Positions 1-8,456 of a DNA stretch of 64,000 bases are shown here, one piece after another. Position numbers and translations under genes: made by a program. The stretch's first letter is position 1. Every line of letters begins with the position of its first letter. The stretch lies in NCBI RefSeq assembly GCF_036825535.1, contig NZ_CP098812.1:186001-250000 (forward strand), given 5' to 3'. Under the pieces are notes generated by a model. It was not told the origin of the DNA. It was given only the letters and a program-made list of their open reading frames with translations, and ran no database searches. The stretch is from Parasalinivibrio latis. Its GTDB lineage: Bacteria > Pseudomonadota > Gammaproteobacteria > Enterobacterales > Vibrionaceae.

Positions 1-284
1 CAGCCATAAACCACAATGCCTTCCCATTTGTTCTCAGCGGCCAGTGCGGCAACATCAGCATCAACCAATGCGCGACGCAGGGAGCCACCACCGTCAATCA
101 GCATTACCCGTCCTTCACCGCCGAGTTCTGCGACGCTGCGGATAATCCCGGAATCTTCGAAACACTTGATGGTCGTTACCTGGCCCCCAAAGGAGCTGCG
201 GCCACCGTAAGAGTTAAACATTGGTTCAACGACATCGACCTGATCAAGATAAACGTCGCAAAGCTCTGAGGTATTGTATTCCAT
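1..284 (-). CDS. rraA: Ribonuclease E activity regulator RraA (partial, 3' end off window)
   Basis: Only the first 94 codons are present; the gene runs off the left edge. The translation starts MEYNTSELCDVYLDQV and contains GGRSSFGGQVTTIKCFED and GEGRVMLIDGGGSLRRA, typical of the RraA/MenG-like fold. RraA is a cytoplasmic trimer that binds RNase E and the degradosome and lowers mRNA decay. It lies downstream of menA on the same strand, as in E. coli and Vibrio. The ATG at 282-284 begins the conserved N-terminus. The name MenG was once given to this family in error, because of the menA neighbour. Confidence 0.93.
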   Translation of the reverse strand, partial: MEYNTSELCDVYLDQVDVVEPMFNSYGGRSSFGGQVTTIKCFEDSGIIRSVAELGGEGRVMLIDGGGSLRRALVDADVAALAAENKWEGIVVYG

Positions 285-425
285 AGTCTAACTTCTTGCC
301 TTGGCTGGGAAAGGAAGTTGCAAAGTGCTTCTGCAACACCGAAAAAGTATAACGGGCTGCCCGTGCTTTGCAATGACAAGTCCCGCAAAACGGGGCGTGA
401 AGCCGTACAGGGTCTGCAACACCAC

Positions 426-1328
426 TCAGTGTATGATCATTCCCGCGGCAAACAGCACATTGGTCAGCAGGGCACATTTAACCATCGTCCCCATCATAGG
501 GCGCAGGGCTGCACCATTTGGCGATGCCAGCACTTGTCGTCCATGATGGAACAGCATGGGTACAGCCAACAGGAACAGCCAGCCAAACCAGGGTGGTTGA
601 ACTGCCAGGTTGAAGACGGTCAGGCACAGGGTGGCTCCAGCCAGTAACACAATGTGGTATTTGCGACCCCATTGCGGCCCCATGCGGACGGCCAGGGTAT
701 TCTTGCCACAGGCGCGGTCATTGTCGATATCACGAAGGTTATTGATGTTGAGTACGCCAACCGCCAACAAACCACAGGCTGTAGCAGGAAGCATAATCAC
801 CGAGCTGATTTCGCCTGCCTGCAGATAAAACGTACCGGCGACACCCAGCCAGCCAAAGAAAATCAGCACGGAGAGGTCACCAAGGCCGCGGTAGCCGTAA
901 GGCTTGTTGCCGACGGTATAGGTGATGGAGGCGGCTATCGCAAGGATGCCGAGAACCACAAAGCCCATCATGTCCGAAAGATTGTCGCAGGCGAGCAGAA
1001 TGAGGCTGGCACCACTGGCAAGGGTCAGGACAATATTGAACATCATCGCGGTGCGCATGGTCGCCGGAGTGACCAAACCGGATTGGATGGCGCGCTGCGG
1101 ACCAAGGCGGTTTTCGTTGTCGGTGCCTTTAACCGCATCGCCATAGTCATTGGCAAGGTTGGAGAGAATTTGTAAAAGCAAGGCAGTCAACAGGGCCAAA
1201 ACCGTAATAGCCAGTGAAAAACGTCCCTGTGATCCCGCGACGGCGCTGCCGGTTAAAATCGACGCAACCGCCAGTGGCAAGGTTTTGGGCCGGGCTGCAT
1301 CGAGCCAGATTGCAAGTGAAGAGTTCAT
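426..1328 (-). CDS. menA: 1,4-dihydroxy-2-naphthoate polyprenyltransferase
   Basis: 300 residues, the usual MenA length. This membrane UbiA-family enzyme joins a polyprenyl diphosphate to dihydroxynaphthoate, giving demethylmenaquinone for anaerobic respiration. The two Asp-rich metal/diphosphate motifs are visible: NDYGDAVKGTD at about 60-70 and NNLRDIDND at about 196-204, set between several hydrophobic helices. It is downstream of hslVU but separated from it by a terminator and about 200 bp, so it probably has its own promoter. rraA follows after about 140 bp. Confidence 0.95.
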   Translation of the reverse strand: MNSSLAIWLDAARPKTLPLAVASILTGSAVAGSQGRFSLAITVLALLTALLLQILSNLANDYGDAVKGTDNENRLGPQRAIQSGLVTPATMRTAMMFNIVLTLASGASLILLACDNLSDMMGFVVLGILAIAASITYTVGNKPYGYRGLGDLSVLIFFGWLGVAGTFYLQAGEISSVIMLPATACGLLAVGVLNINNLRDIDNDRACGKNTLAVRMGPQWGRKYHIVLLAGATLCLTVFNLAVQPPWFGWLFLLAVPMLFHHGRQVLASPNGAALRPMMGTMVKCALLTNVLFAAGMIIH

Positions 1329-1481
1329 AGCAAGTACTGCGGATCACAAACTGAAAACCTGTATTATTCGCGCAAAACATCACCACCGCAATGACTGGCA
1401 CATATTATCTGTCGCTAGATTGCGTCAGCGCAATTTTCAGTCAGTGTCACAACTTATTGAAGTAAATGGGAACGAATACAA

Positions 1482-1508
1482 AAAAGGTGACCGCTGTGGT
1501 CACCTTTT
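1482..1508 (-). terminator. Rho-independent terminator of hslVU
   Basis: An inverted repeat AAAAGGTGACC / GGTCACCTTTT with a 5-nt loop lies just beyond the hslU stop. Read on the minus strand it ends in a run of T. Confidence 0.85.
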
Positions 1509-1532
1509 GTATCGAACTTCGCATTGGCGCTG

Positions 1533-2864
1533 TTACAGGATAAAGCGGCTCAGATCTTCATCTTCTACCAGCATGTCGAGGTTTGACTTCACGTAGGCAG
1601 AATCGATTTCAAATGTGCTGCCCGCTTTTTCTGAGGCGTCAAAAGAGATGCCATCCATCAGGCGTTCCATCACGGTGTGAAGGCGACGGGCACCGATATT
1701 CTCGGTCTTCTCGTTCACTTTCCATGCACAGTTGGCAATTTCTTCAATACCGTCCTCAGTGAAGCTGATTTCCACTTCTTCGGTCGCCATCAGGGCACGG
1801 TACTGCTCAGTCAGGGACGCATTAGGTTCAGTCAGGATGCGTTTGAAATCACCTGCCGACAAAGCCTCAAGCTCGACGCGGATTGGCAGACGGCCCTGAA
1901 GTTCAGGGATAAGGTCTGAAGGACGCGCTACCTGGAATGCTCCGGATGCAATGAACAGGATATGGTCGGTACGCACCATGCCGTGCTTGGTAGAAACGGT
2001 TGAGCCTTCTACCAGTGGCAGCAGGTCACGCTGTACACCTTCGCGGGAAACGTCCGGGCCCGAAGACTCACCACGCTTACAGATCTTGTCGATCTCATCG
2101 ATAAATACGATGCCGTGGTTTTCCACCAGGTAGATAGCCTGCTCTTTGAGCTCTTCCTGGTTAACCAGCTTTGAGGCTTCTTCTTCAGTCAGTGCTTTCA
2201 GGGCGTCCTTGATCTTCATCTTGCGGTTTTTCTTGGTGTTACCACCAAGGTTTTGGAACATGCTCTGAAGCTGGTTGGTCATTTCCTCCATGCCAGGAGG
2301 TGCCATGATCTCAACGCCCATTTGTGGTGCGGCAACGTCAATGTCGATCTCTTTGTCGTCAAGCTTGTGCTCGCGCAGCTTCTTGCGGAAGCTCTGGCGG
2401 GTAGCACTGTTGTTGTCAGCCTGTTCAGTCTGGCCCCAGGCATCACGAGGTGGTGGCAGGAGGGCATCCAGGACGCGTTCTTCAGCCTGCTCTTCAGCAC
2501 GGAAGCGAACCTTTTCGGTTGCCTGCTGGTGTACCAGCTTAACGGCAACGTCGGTCAGGTCGCGGATAATGGTTTCCACTTCCTTGCCCACATAACCCAC
2601 TTCGGTGAACTTGGTGGCTTCAACTTTGATGAAAGGGGCGTTGGCCAGCTTGGCCAGGCGGCGTGCGATTTCAGTTTTACCCACACCGGTTGGGCCAATC
2701 ATCAGGATGTTTTTCGGGGTGACTTCTACTCGCAGCTCTTCAGGAAGCTGCATGCGGCGCCAGCGGTTACGCAGGGCGATAGCCACAGCGCGCTTGGCTT
2801 TGTCCTGACCGATGATGTGGCGGTTCAGTTCATGAACAATTTCACGAGGGGTCATTTCAGACAT
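1533..2864 (-). CDS. hslU: ATP-dependent protease ATPase subunit HslU
   Basis: 443 residues beginning MSEMTPREIVHELNRHIIGQ, the same N-terminus as E. coli HslU. An upstream in-frame ATG would add 25 non-conserved residues, so the start at 2864 is chosen. It is an AAA+ unfoldase (ClpX type) that forms hexamers and feeds substrates to HslV. Walker A GPTGVGKT is at about 57-64, Walker B VFIDEIDKI near 250, the sensor/arginine region IGARRLHTVMERL near 395, and the C-terminal tail EDLSRFIL docks into HslV. It starts 13 bp after hslV, so the two form one operon. Confidence 0.97.
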   Translation of the reverse strand: MSEMTPREIVHELNRHIIGQDKAKRAVAIALRNRWRRMQLPEELRVEVTPKNILMIGPTGVGKTEIARRLAKLANAPFIKVEATKFTEVGYVGKEVETIIRDLTDVAVKLVHQQATEKVRFRAEEQAEERVLDALLPPPRDAWGQTEQADNNSATRQSFRKKLREHKLDDKEIDIDVAAPQMGVEIMAPPGMEEMTNQLQSMFQNLGGNTKKNRKMKIKDALKALTEEEASKLVNQEELKEQAIYLVENHGIVFIDEIDKICKRGESSGPDVSREGVQRDLLPLVEGSTVSTKHGMVRTDHILFIASGAFQVARPSDLIPELQGRLPIRVELEALSAGDFKRILTEPNASLTEQYRALMATEEVEISFTEDGIEEIANCAWKVNEKTENIGARRLHTVMERLMDGISFDASEKAGSTFEIDSAYVKSNLDMLVEDEDLSRFIL

Positions 2865-2877
2865 GTAGGCATTCCTG

Positions 2878-3408
2878 TTACTTGTTGCTGTCGAGTTCTT
2901 CGACGGTGTGGTACTGGTTGGTGAATACGCAGATGTCACCGGCGATAGTCAGGGATTTTTCCGCAATGGTGCGGGCATCCAGGTCAGTGTTTTCCAGCAA
3001 TGCACGGGCTGCTGCCTGGGCAAAGTTACCGCCTGAACCAATAGCAATCAGGTCGTTTTCCGGTTCTACCACGTCACCGTTACCGGTGATAATGAGTGAT
3101 GCTGTTTCATCGGCTACCGCCAGCAGCGCTTCAAGGCGGCGCAATGCACGGTCGGTACGCCAGTCTTTGGCCAGTTCCACAGCTGCTTTGGTCAGGTGGC
3201 CCTGGTGCATTTCCAGCTTACGCTCGAAACGTTCGAAAAGGGTGAAAGCATCGGCCGTACCACCGGCAAAACCTGCCAGAACTTTGCCGTTATACAGGCG
3301 GCGTACTTTGCGGGCATTGCCTTTCATCACTGTATTGCCCAGGGAGACCTGTCCATCTCCGGCAATGACCACTTTTCCGTCTCGGCGGACTGATACGATC
3401 GTTGTCAC
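2878..3408 (-). CDS. hslV: ATP-dependent protease proteolytic subunit HslV
   Basis: 176 residues starting at a GTG codon (3406-3408). A good ribosome site (AAGAGG) stands just upstream, and this start puts the conserved TTIVSVRRDG directly after the initiator Met. HslV is an N-terminal threonine peptidase, so the exposed Thr after Met removal is the nucleophile. The longer reading frame adds seven residues and would bury that Thr. Conserved GNTVMKGNARKVRRLY and GFAGGTADAFTLFERFE are present. It forms two stacked hexamers capped by HslU and degrades misfolded and regulatory proteins. Confidence 0.96.
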   Translation of the reverse strand: MTTIVSVRRDGKVVIAGDGQVSLGNTVMKGNARKVRRLYNGKVLAGFAGGTADAFTLFERFERKLEMHQGHLTKAAVELAKDWRTDRALRRLEALLAVADETASLIITGNGDVVEPENDLIAIGSGGNFAQAAARALLENTDLDARTIAEKSLTIAGDICVFTNQYHTVEELDSNK

Positions 3409-3460
3409 GGTAAACCTCTTTAAAGTCACTCTGGCTGGGCCAGAAGGAGTGTTATCTCCT

Positions 3461-3489
3461 ACTTGGGGGCATTAAAAACAGATTTCAAG
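3461..3489 (-). promoter_or_regulatory. Sigma-32 (heat-shock) promoter of hslVU
   Basis: On the minus strand CTTGAA is followed by 14 nt and CCCCCAAGT, very close to the RpoH consensus CTTGAA-N13/14-CCCCATNT. It is about 50 bp upstream of the hslV GTG. hslVU is a known heat-shock operon. Confidence 0.8.
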
Positions 3490-3556
3490 GGAGTGTGTGA
3501 TGATTTGATTACCGCAAAGGGCAAGAAAACCCGGGGTTGAGAGGGAAAATGCCGGC

Positions 3557-3587
3557 AAAAAAATACCGCCACAGAGGCGGTATTTTC
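3557..3587 (-). terminator. Rho-independent terminator of ftsN
   Basis: AATACCGCC / GGCGGTATT with a 5-nt loop, T-run on the minus strand, 16-46 bp after the ftsN stop. Confidence 0.85.
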
Positions 3588-3602
3588 CATGGAAGGTTTG
3601 GA

Positions 3603-4172
3603 TCAGTCCCAGTACCAGATAGCGCAGGGTTCGATACCGGCACGGCGCAGCATGTTGCGATCGCGCTCGGCCTTACGTTTGTGGGTGTAAGGCCCGAGGA
3701 TGACACGGTACCAGGTGCCTTTTTCGCCCTGGGTCGTCCTGATTTGGCTTTCCAGACCCTGGAAGGCAATCATGGCCTTGCGTGAATCAGCCTGTTCGAT
3801 ACTGCGGTAAGCGCCGCATTGCATCAGGTACGGACGGCCTGGAGCCTGTGGCTCAGGCGCTTCTACCTCAACCTTCTTGTTCTCCAGCTCTTCTACATAG
3901 CTCCATTTTTCCTTGGGCTTGGGCGGAAGGGCATTCTTGTCTTTTTTCGGCTCAGCTTTTTTTACTTCAACGGTTTTTTCTACCGGTTTTTGAGGTGCCG
4001 GGGCATCACTTTTTGAAAGCAAAAACAGGCCATAAGCGAAACCGGCTGTCAGGATAACTGCCAGAATTGCCCACTTAATTGGGAATGGTCGTGATACCGG
4101 CTGCTTTTTAGGGCTTTTCCGGGGAGCTTTGCGCGGGGTCTTCCCGCGTTTTACGTAATCTCTAGTTGCCAC
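3603..4172 (-). CDS. ftsN: Cell division protein FtsN
   Basis: 189 residues: a basic cytoplasmic tail (1-31), one transmembrane helix at about 33-53, a Lys/Pro/Glu-rich periplasmic linker, and a C-terminal SPOR domain from about 112 to 189 (GRPYLMQCGAYRS, WYRVILGPYTHKRKAERD). FtsN triggers septal peptidoglycan synthesis; SPOR binds denuded glycan at the septum. It is much shorter than E. coli FtsN (319 aa) because the linker is reduced. The position between cytR and hslV is the conserved one. Confidence 0.93.
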   Translation of the reverse strand: MATRDYVKRGKTPRKAPRKSPKKQPVSRPFPIKWAILAVILTAGFAYGLFLLSKSDAPAPQKPVEKTVEVKKAEPKKDKNALPPKPKEKWSYVEELENKKVEVEAPEPQAPGRPYLMQCGAYRSIEQADSRKAMIAFQGLESQIRTTQGEKGTWYRVILGPYTHKRKAERDRNMLRRAGIEPCAIWYWD

Positions 4173-4258
4173 AACAATCCGAAACTGCAGGTTAGGGTGC
4201 CAAAGCCGCTATGGTACTGTTTCAGGCCGCCTGAGCCAATACCACAGCGACAGGCGAG

Positions 4259-5263
4259 TCATCGCGTGGGGGGAGCCACACTTTCGCGGACCACCAGTTT
4301 GGTATCCAGAAGGCGGGAGCCCGCGCGGACATCCTTTCCTTTTAACAGCTCGAGCAGCATCAGCATGGCCTGACGGCCTATTTCATACCTTGGCTGGGAA
4401 ACCGTGGTCAGTGGCGGGTCACAGTATTCAGCAAACTGGATGTCATCAAAGCCGACGATTGAGATGTCCTGGGGTACCCGCATACCGAGGCGTTTAGCCT
4501 GTTGCATGGCTCCGATTGCCATCACATCGTTATGGCAGAAAACGGCGGTCGGCGGTTCCGGCAGCGAAAGCAGTTGCGTCATGGCACGAGCACCTGCGGC
4601 GAAAGAGAAATCTCCGACATAGGTAAATCCGTTATCAATGGTCACACCGGCACGGCGCAAGGCCTGCTGGTAACCCTGGGTACGGAACTGGGTCAGGGCA
4701 GCATTCGGATCCCCGGTGATCTGGGCGATCCTGCGGTGGCCTACCTGGGTCAGGTAGTTCACTGCCTCAAAGGCGGCCGTGAGGTTATCGATATGGACGG
4801 TCGGAAGCTCCAGTTCCGGTGCGTATTCACATGCCATCACCAGAGGCGGAAGGTTTTTCTGTTCCGGCTTGCTGACGTCAAAAGGAAGATCCGTGCCCAA
4901 AAGGAGCATGCCATCAGCCTGCTTGGTAAATACCAGGTTTACAAAGGAACTTTCACGCTGAGCCTGTTTACCGCTGTCACCGAGCAGAACCAGGTAACCG
5001 TATTCCATGGCGGCTTCTTCAATACCACGGATAATCTCAGTGAAATAAGGGTCGCAGATATCCGGCACTATGGTAACGATGGTCTTTGACTCGTTACGGC
5101 GCAGGTTTCTGGCTAATGAATTGGGGGAGTAACCCGCTTCGAGTACCGCATTTTCGACTTTTTTCCGTGTGGATGATGAAACCTTCTCTGGGTTCATCAG
5201 TGCGCGAGACACGGTTGCGGTTGAGACTCCGGCAAGCTGGGCAACATCCTTCATTGTCGCCAT
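4259..5263 (-). CDS. cytR: LacI-family transcriptional repressor CytR
   Basis: 334 residues. The N-terminal LacI helix-turn-helix (MKDVAQLAGVSTATVSRAL) is followed by a hinge and a periplasmic-binding-protein-like sensor domain (IVPDICDPYFTEIIRGIEE, GFDDIQFAEYCDPPLTTV). CytR binds cytidine and, with CRP, represses nucleoside uptake and catabolism; in Vibrio it also affects competence and chitin responses. A ribosome site AGAGGA lies 9 nt before the ATG. Its place between priA and ftsN matches E. coli and V. cholerae. Confidence 0.94.
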   Translation of the reverse strand: MATMKDVAQLAGVSTATVSRALMNPEKVSSSTRKKVENAVLEAGYSPNSLARNLRRNESKTIVTIVPDICDPYFTEIIRGIEEAAMEYGYLVLLGDSGKQAQRESSFVNLVFTKQADGMLLLGTDLPFDVSKPEQKNLPPLVMACEYAPELELPTVHIDNLTAAFEAVNYLTQVGHRRIAQITGDPNAALTQFRTQGYQQALRRAGVTIDNGFTYVGDFSFAAGARAMTQLLSLPEPPTAVFCHNDVMAIGAMQQAKRLGMRVPQDISIVGFDDIQFAEYCDPPLTTVSQPRYEIGRQAMLMLLELLKGKDVRAGSRLLDTKLVVRESVAPPTR

Positions 5264-5439
5264 GACGTTGGTTCCTCTTGGTTGTCTTTTTCTCCTGGGC
5301 GCAGCAAAAGTCCGGACTAAACGCCGGACTTGCTGACTGGTGGGTTATTGTAGGCACAGCGACTAAAGATAAATACGTGTCTGTTAACAGTTCTTACATT
5401 GGAAATGTGATCCCAGTCCCGCTTGTGTGCTTTATCGCC

Positions 5440-7641
5440 TCAGCTCATGTCCTGAGGCTCGATATCAAGTGACCAGCGAACCTTTCGTGCCAACGGTAAT
5501 TGCTGGATGACAGGCAGTGCTGTTTTCATCAGGTTTTGCAGAGCCGGCCGTGATGGGGCATTTGCCAGTAACTGCCAGCGGTAGCGTCCTGCCCGGCGGG
5601 CAAGCGGGGCTGGAGCAGGGCCAAGGAGGCCATAGGGGCCTAGTGCATGGGGGCTGGCTTCGAGTGCAACACGTACCTGTTCGAGGAACTGCTGGACTTC
5701 ATGGTTGTGGTGGCTTTCTGCCCGGATAAGCCCGATACAGGAGTATGGGGGGAGGCCCACCGCCTTTCGCTCTTCAAGGGCATTTTCCGCGAACTGCGGG
5801 TAGCCGACTTCCAACAGGGTTTGCAGCAGCGGGTGCTCCGGGTGGTGGGTCTGCAAAAGCACATGCCCCGGCTTGCTGGCCCGTCCGGCGCGGCCTGCTA
5901 CCTGGATGTAGAGCTGGGCCAGGCGCTCCGGTGCTCGGAAGTCGTTGCTGAAAAGGGCTGAGTCTACATCTATCATGGCGACAAGGGTGACATCCGGGAA
6001 GTGGTGCCCCTTGGCAAGCATCTGGGTGCCGATAAGGATCTGGTATTCACGGTTGCGTATGGCAGTAAGGTAATTCTCCAGGCTCCCCTTGCGGCGCGTG
6101 TTGTCCCTGTCGATGCGGATTGTTTTGTATTCCGGGAAAAGATCTTCAAGGGTCTTTTCCAGTTGTTCTGTACCCACACCGACGCCAATCAACTGGGTCG
6201 AGCCGCAGTTGACGCACTGGTGGGGGATTGGGCGCTGGCTGCCGCAGTGATGGCACCGGAGCTCCCCCTGTTTCTGGTGCAATGTGTAGTAGGCATCGCA
6301 GCGCTGGCAGGCAGCAATCCACCCGCATTCATGGCACATCATTGCAGGTGCGTAGCCACGGCGGTTGAGAAACAGCATCACCTGGTTGCCGGCTTTCAGG
6401 TGGCGGCGCATGTCAGCAATGAGTGGAGCAGAAAGCCCGGCACTGACATGCAGGCCGCGGATGTCCAGCACGCTGTGGCTGGCATTGACTGCGTTGCCGG
6501 CGCGTTGGGACAACACCAGGTGGTGGTATTTACCGGCCTGGGCGTTATGCAGGCTCTCCAGCGACGGCGTGGCCGAGCCAAGGATGACTGGGATGTTCTC
6601 CCGGTTGGCCCGCATCACCGCAAGATCCCGCGCATGGTATCTGAAACTGTCCTGCTGTTTGTAAGAGGTGTCGTGCTCCTCATCGACAATAATGATCCCC
6701 AGGTTGGAGCACGGACTGAACAGGGAGGAGCGGGTACCGATGATGATACCGGCCTGGTTGTCCCTTGCTGCCAGCCAGGCGTGCAGGCGCTCGCTGTCAT
6801 TCAGGGCAGAGTGCATCACTTCGACCGGGACATTAAAACGGCGTTTGAAGCGGTTGATGGTCTGGGGTGTCAGGCCAATCTCCGGCACCATCACCAAAGC
6901 CTGTTTGCCTTTGGCAAGCACGGTCTCAATGGCGTTGAGGTAGACTTCCGTCTTGCCGGAACCGGTAACCCCGTCGAGCAAGTAACATCCGAACCCGTCT
7001 GCACTGTTGATGGTAGCAACCGCCAGGGCCTGTTCGGCGTTAAGGCGCGGCTTTTCTTCCGTGACCTTAAATGACGGGTACCAGGCTTTTGCCTCGCGGG
7101 AGACTGTGATTTCTTCGACCCAGCCTTTGTCAGCAACAGCCTTTATTACTGCCGCGCTGATCTCCTCTTCTTCTATATCTGCAACAGAAAGAGATTTGTC
7201 ACGCAACAGGGTAAGGAGCCTGGCCTGTTTTGGCGCCCGTGTCAGTGCTGTGACAGACTGCTCCCTGCCGGATTCTGTCAGCTTCCAAAGACGCTCGCCT
7301 TTCAGTGATGCGGCCCGTCCTTTGCGGAGAAGAGAGGGCATTACAACGGAAAAGGCGTCACCGAGAGGGTACTGGTAATAACCGGCAGCCCAGGTCAGGA
7401 GCTTATATAAGGACGAGGGCCAGAGCGGTTCATCATCCAGTATTTCAGTGACAGGCTTGAGCTCACCAAGCGGCCAGTCGGAGGTGTTGCCGGTGCTGAC
7501 TACCACACCCACCTTGGTCTGTTTGCCGAAAGGCACCCGCACCCGTGTACCAGCACTTGGCTGCTGTCCTGGTTCAAGGCGGTAATCAAAAAGCTTATCC
7601 AGGGGAACCGGCAGGGCGACCCTGGCTATAGTGGCATTCAT
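5440..7641 (-). CDS. priA: Primosomal replication protein N' (PriA helicase)
   Basis: 733 residues if started at the ATG at 7641; a TTG two codons earlier is possible and no strong ribosome site decides. PriA restarts stalled forks by recognising branched DNA and loading DnaB. Visible are the N-terminal fork-binding domain, Walker A GVTGSGKTE near 225, DEEHD (Walker B), and a two-zinc Cys cluster (CHECGWIAACQRC ... CHHCG ... CVNCG) around 440-480 inserted in the helicase core. It is upstream of cytR on the same strand. Confidence 0.96.
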   Translation of the reverse strand: MNATIARVALPVPLDKLFDYRLEPGQQPSAGTRVRVPFGKQTKVGVVVSTGNTSDWPLGELKPVTEILDDEPLWPSSLYKLLTWAAGYYQYPLGDAFSVVMPSLLRKGRAASLKGERLWKLTESGREQSVTALTRAPKQARLLTLLRDKSLSVADIEEEEISAAVIKAVADKGWVEEITVSREAKAWYPSFKVTEEKPRLNAEQALAVATINSADGFGCYLLDGVTGSGKTEVYLNAIETVLAKGKQALVMVPEIGLTPQTINRFKRRFNVPVEVMHSALNDSERLHAWLAARDNQAGIIIGTRSSLFSPCSNLGIIIVDEEHDTSYKQQDSFRYHARDLAVMRANRENIPVILGSATPSLESLHNAQAGKYHHLVLSQRAGNAVNASHSVLDIRGLHVSAGLSAPLIADMRRHLKAGNQVMLFLNRRGYAPAMMCHECGWIAACQRCDAYYTLHQKQGELRCHHCGSQRPIPHQCVNCGSTQLIGVGVGTEQLEKTLEDLFPEYKTIRIDRDNTRRKGSLENYLTAIRNREYQILIGTQMLAKGHHFPDVTLVAMIDVDSALFSNDFRAPERLAQLYIQVAGRAGRASKPGHVLLQTHHPEHPLLQTLLEVGYPQFAENALEERKAVGLPPYSCIGLIRAESHHNHEVQQFLEQVRVALEASPHALGPYGLLGPAPAPLARRAGRYRWQLLANAPSRPALQNLMKTALPVIQQLPLARKVRWSLDIEPQDMS

Positions 7642-7806
7642 CGGCAAAAAAGACTCAACGGTATACCCATCAGGGCGTTAGCAATGGTTTGAAGTTTACT
7701 TGCATCCAGGCGCCGCATCAAAGTGGTGAATAAAGTAGCAAAAGAGTTGCGAAGCCGTCCGGTGTTGATTAGAATGCACGGCCTTAAAATCCTATTTTAT
7801 TAACTA

Positions 7807-7841
7807 CGTGTGGTGCCCGAGAAGATCGGGAGAGCGACACG
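7807..7841 (+). promoter_or_regulatory. Structured 5' leader of rpmE (candidate L31 autoregulatory element)
   Basis: About 20 nt before the rpmE ATG the transcript can fold into a two-level hairpin: inner stem CCCGA/TCGGG with loop GAAGA, outer stem CGTGT/ACACG, with an internal bulge. Ribosomal-protein leaders of the L31 class are known in gammaproteobacteria; matching this one to that family is an inference. Confidence 0.5.
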
Positions 7842-7862
7842 GCCTTTTATGAGGTTATTCCT

Positions 7863-8072
7863 ATGAAAGCTGGTATCCATCCAGAATACAAAGCAGTAAC
7901 TGCACGTTGTTCTTGCGGTAACTCTTTTGAGTTCAAAACTACTCTGGGTTCAGACATCAACCTGGACGTATGTGACAAGTGCCACCCATTCTACACTGGT
8001 AAGCAGCGTATCGTTGACACCGGCGGCCGTGTAGATCGCTTCAACAAGCGTTTCGGCATGTTCAGCAAGTAA
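7863..8072 (+). CDS. rpmE: 50S ribosomal protein L31, zinc-binding type
   Basis: 69 residues. Cys16, Cys18, Cys37 and Cys40 form the zinc site (CSC ... CDKC), so this is the primary C+ L31 and not the zinc-free RpmE2 paralogue made under zinc limitation. L31 bridges the large and small subunits. It is monocistronic, with a structured leader upstream and a perfect terminator hairpin 20 bp after the stop. It is divergent from priA, as in other Vibrionaceae. Confidence 0.98.
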   Translation: MKAGIHPEYKAVTARCSCGNSFEFKTTLGSDINLDVCDKCHPFYTGKQRIVDTGGRVDRFNKRFGMFSK

Positions 8073-8091
8073 TACTTGTTCTGAATTCCGT

Positions 8092-8119
8092 AAAAAGGGG
8101 TGTAATTACACCCCTTTTT
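8092..8119 (+). terminator. Rho-independent terminator of rpmE
   Basis: A perfect 28-nt palindrome (14 + 14) with a GGGGTGTAA/TTACACCCC core ending in five T. Confidence 0.92.
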
Positions 8120-8456
8120 CGTACCTGTTTAACACCCTGTCCCCCCGCTCATCAGAGCAGCTACCAGATCTCCATATAGCGGTAGCCGTCCCAAATTCAC
8201 TGCGTTACTATTGCCTGTTCACAGTATTTGTGATGCCGACCGGATACAAATTACTGGGGAAATACCCCTGCTCAAACTTTGAACTCCATCCATTCCAGCA
8301 AACGCAGATGGCGTTACGCTAAGGGCTCAAAGCACAATGCAGGATAAAGGTCCCCTAATAACTTGTGTCATTTTAGGCACCTGTACTCCCTGTACCCTTT
8401 ATAAAAAAAATAGATAGCGTCCAAAGACGCCACCTTATTGTGATTAGGACTAAAAC
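8120..8456 (+). other. Long intergenic region upstream of the malic enzyme; no gene seen
   Basis: 337 bp without a convincing reading frame. A small inverted repeat GCTACC/GGTAGC lies at 8160-8186, and an A+T-rich tract (TTTATAAAAAAAAT) near 8397-8412 may be part of the promoter for the next gene. No known operator could be assigned. Confidence 0.5.

Noticed and set aside
6001..7074. 357-codon open frame antisense to priA
   Set aside because: It mirrors the conserved priA helicase and zinc domains; no ribosome site or recognisable motif.
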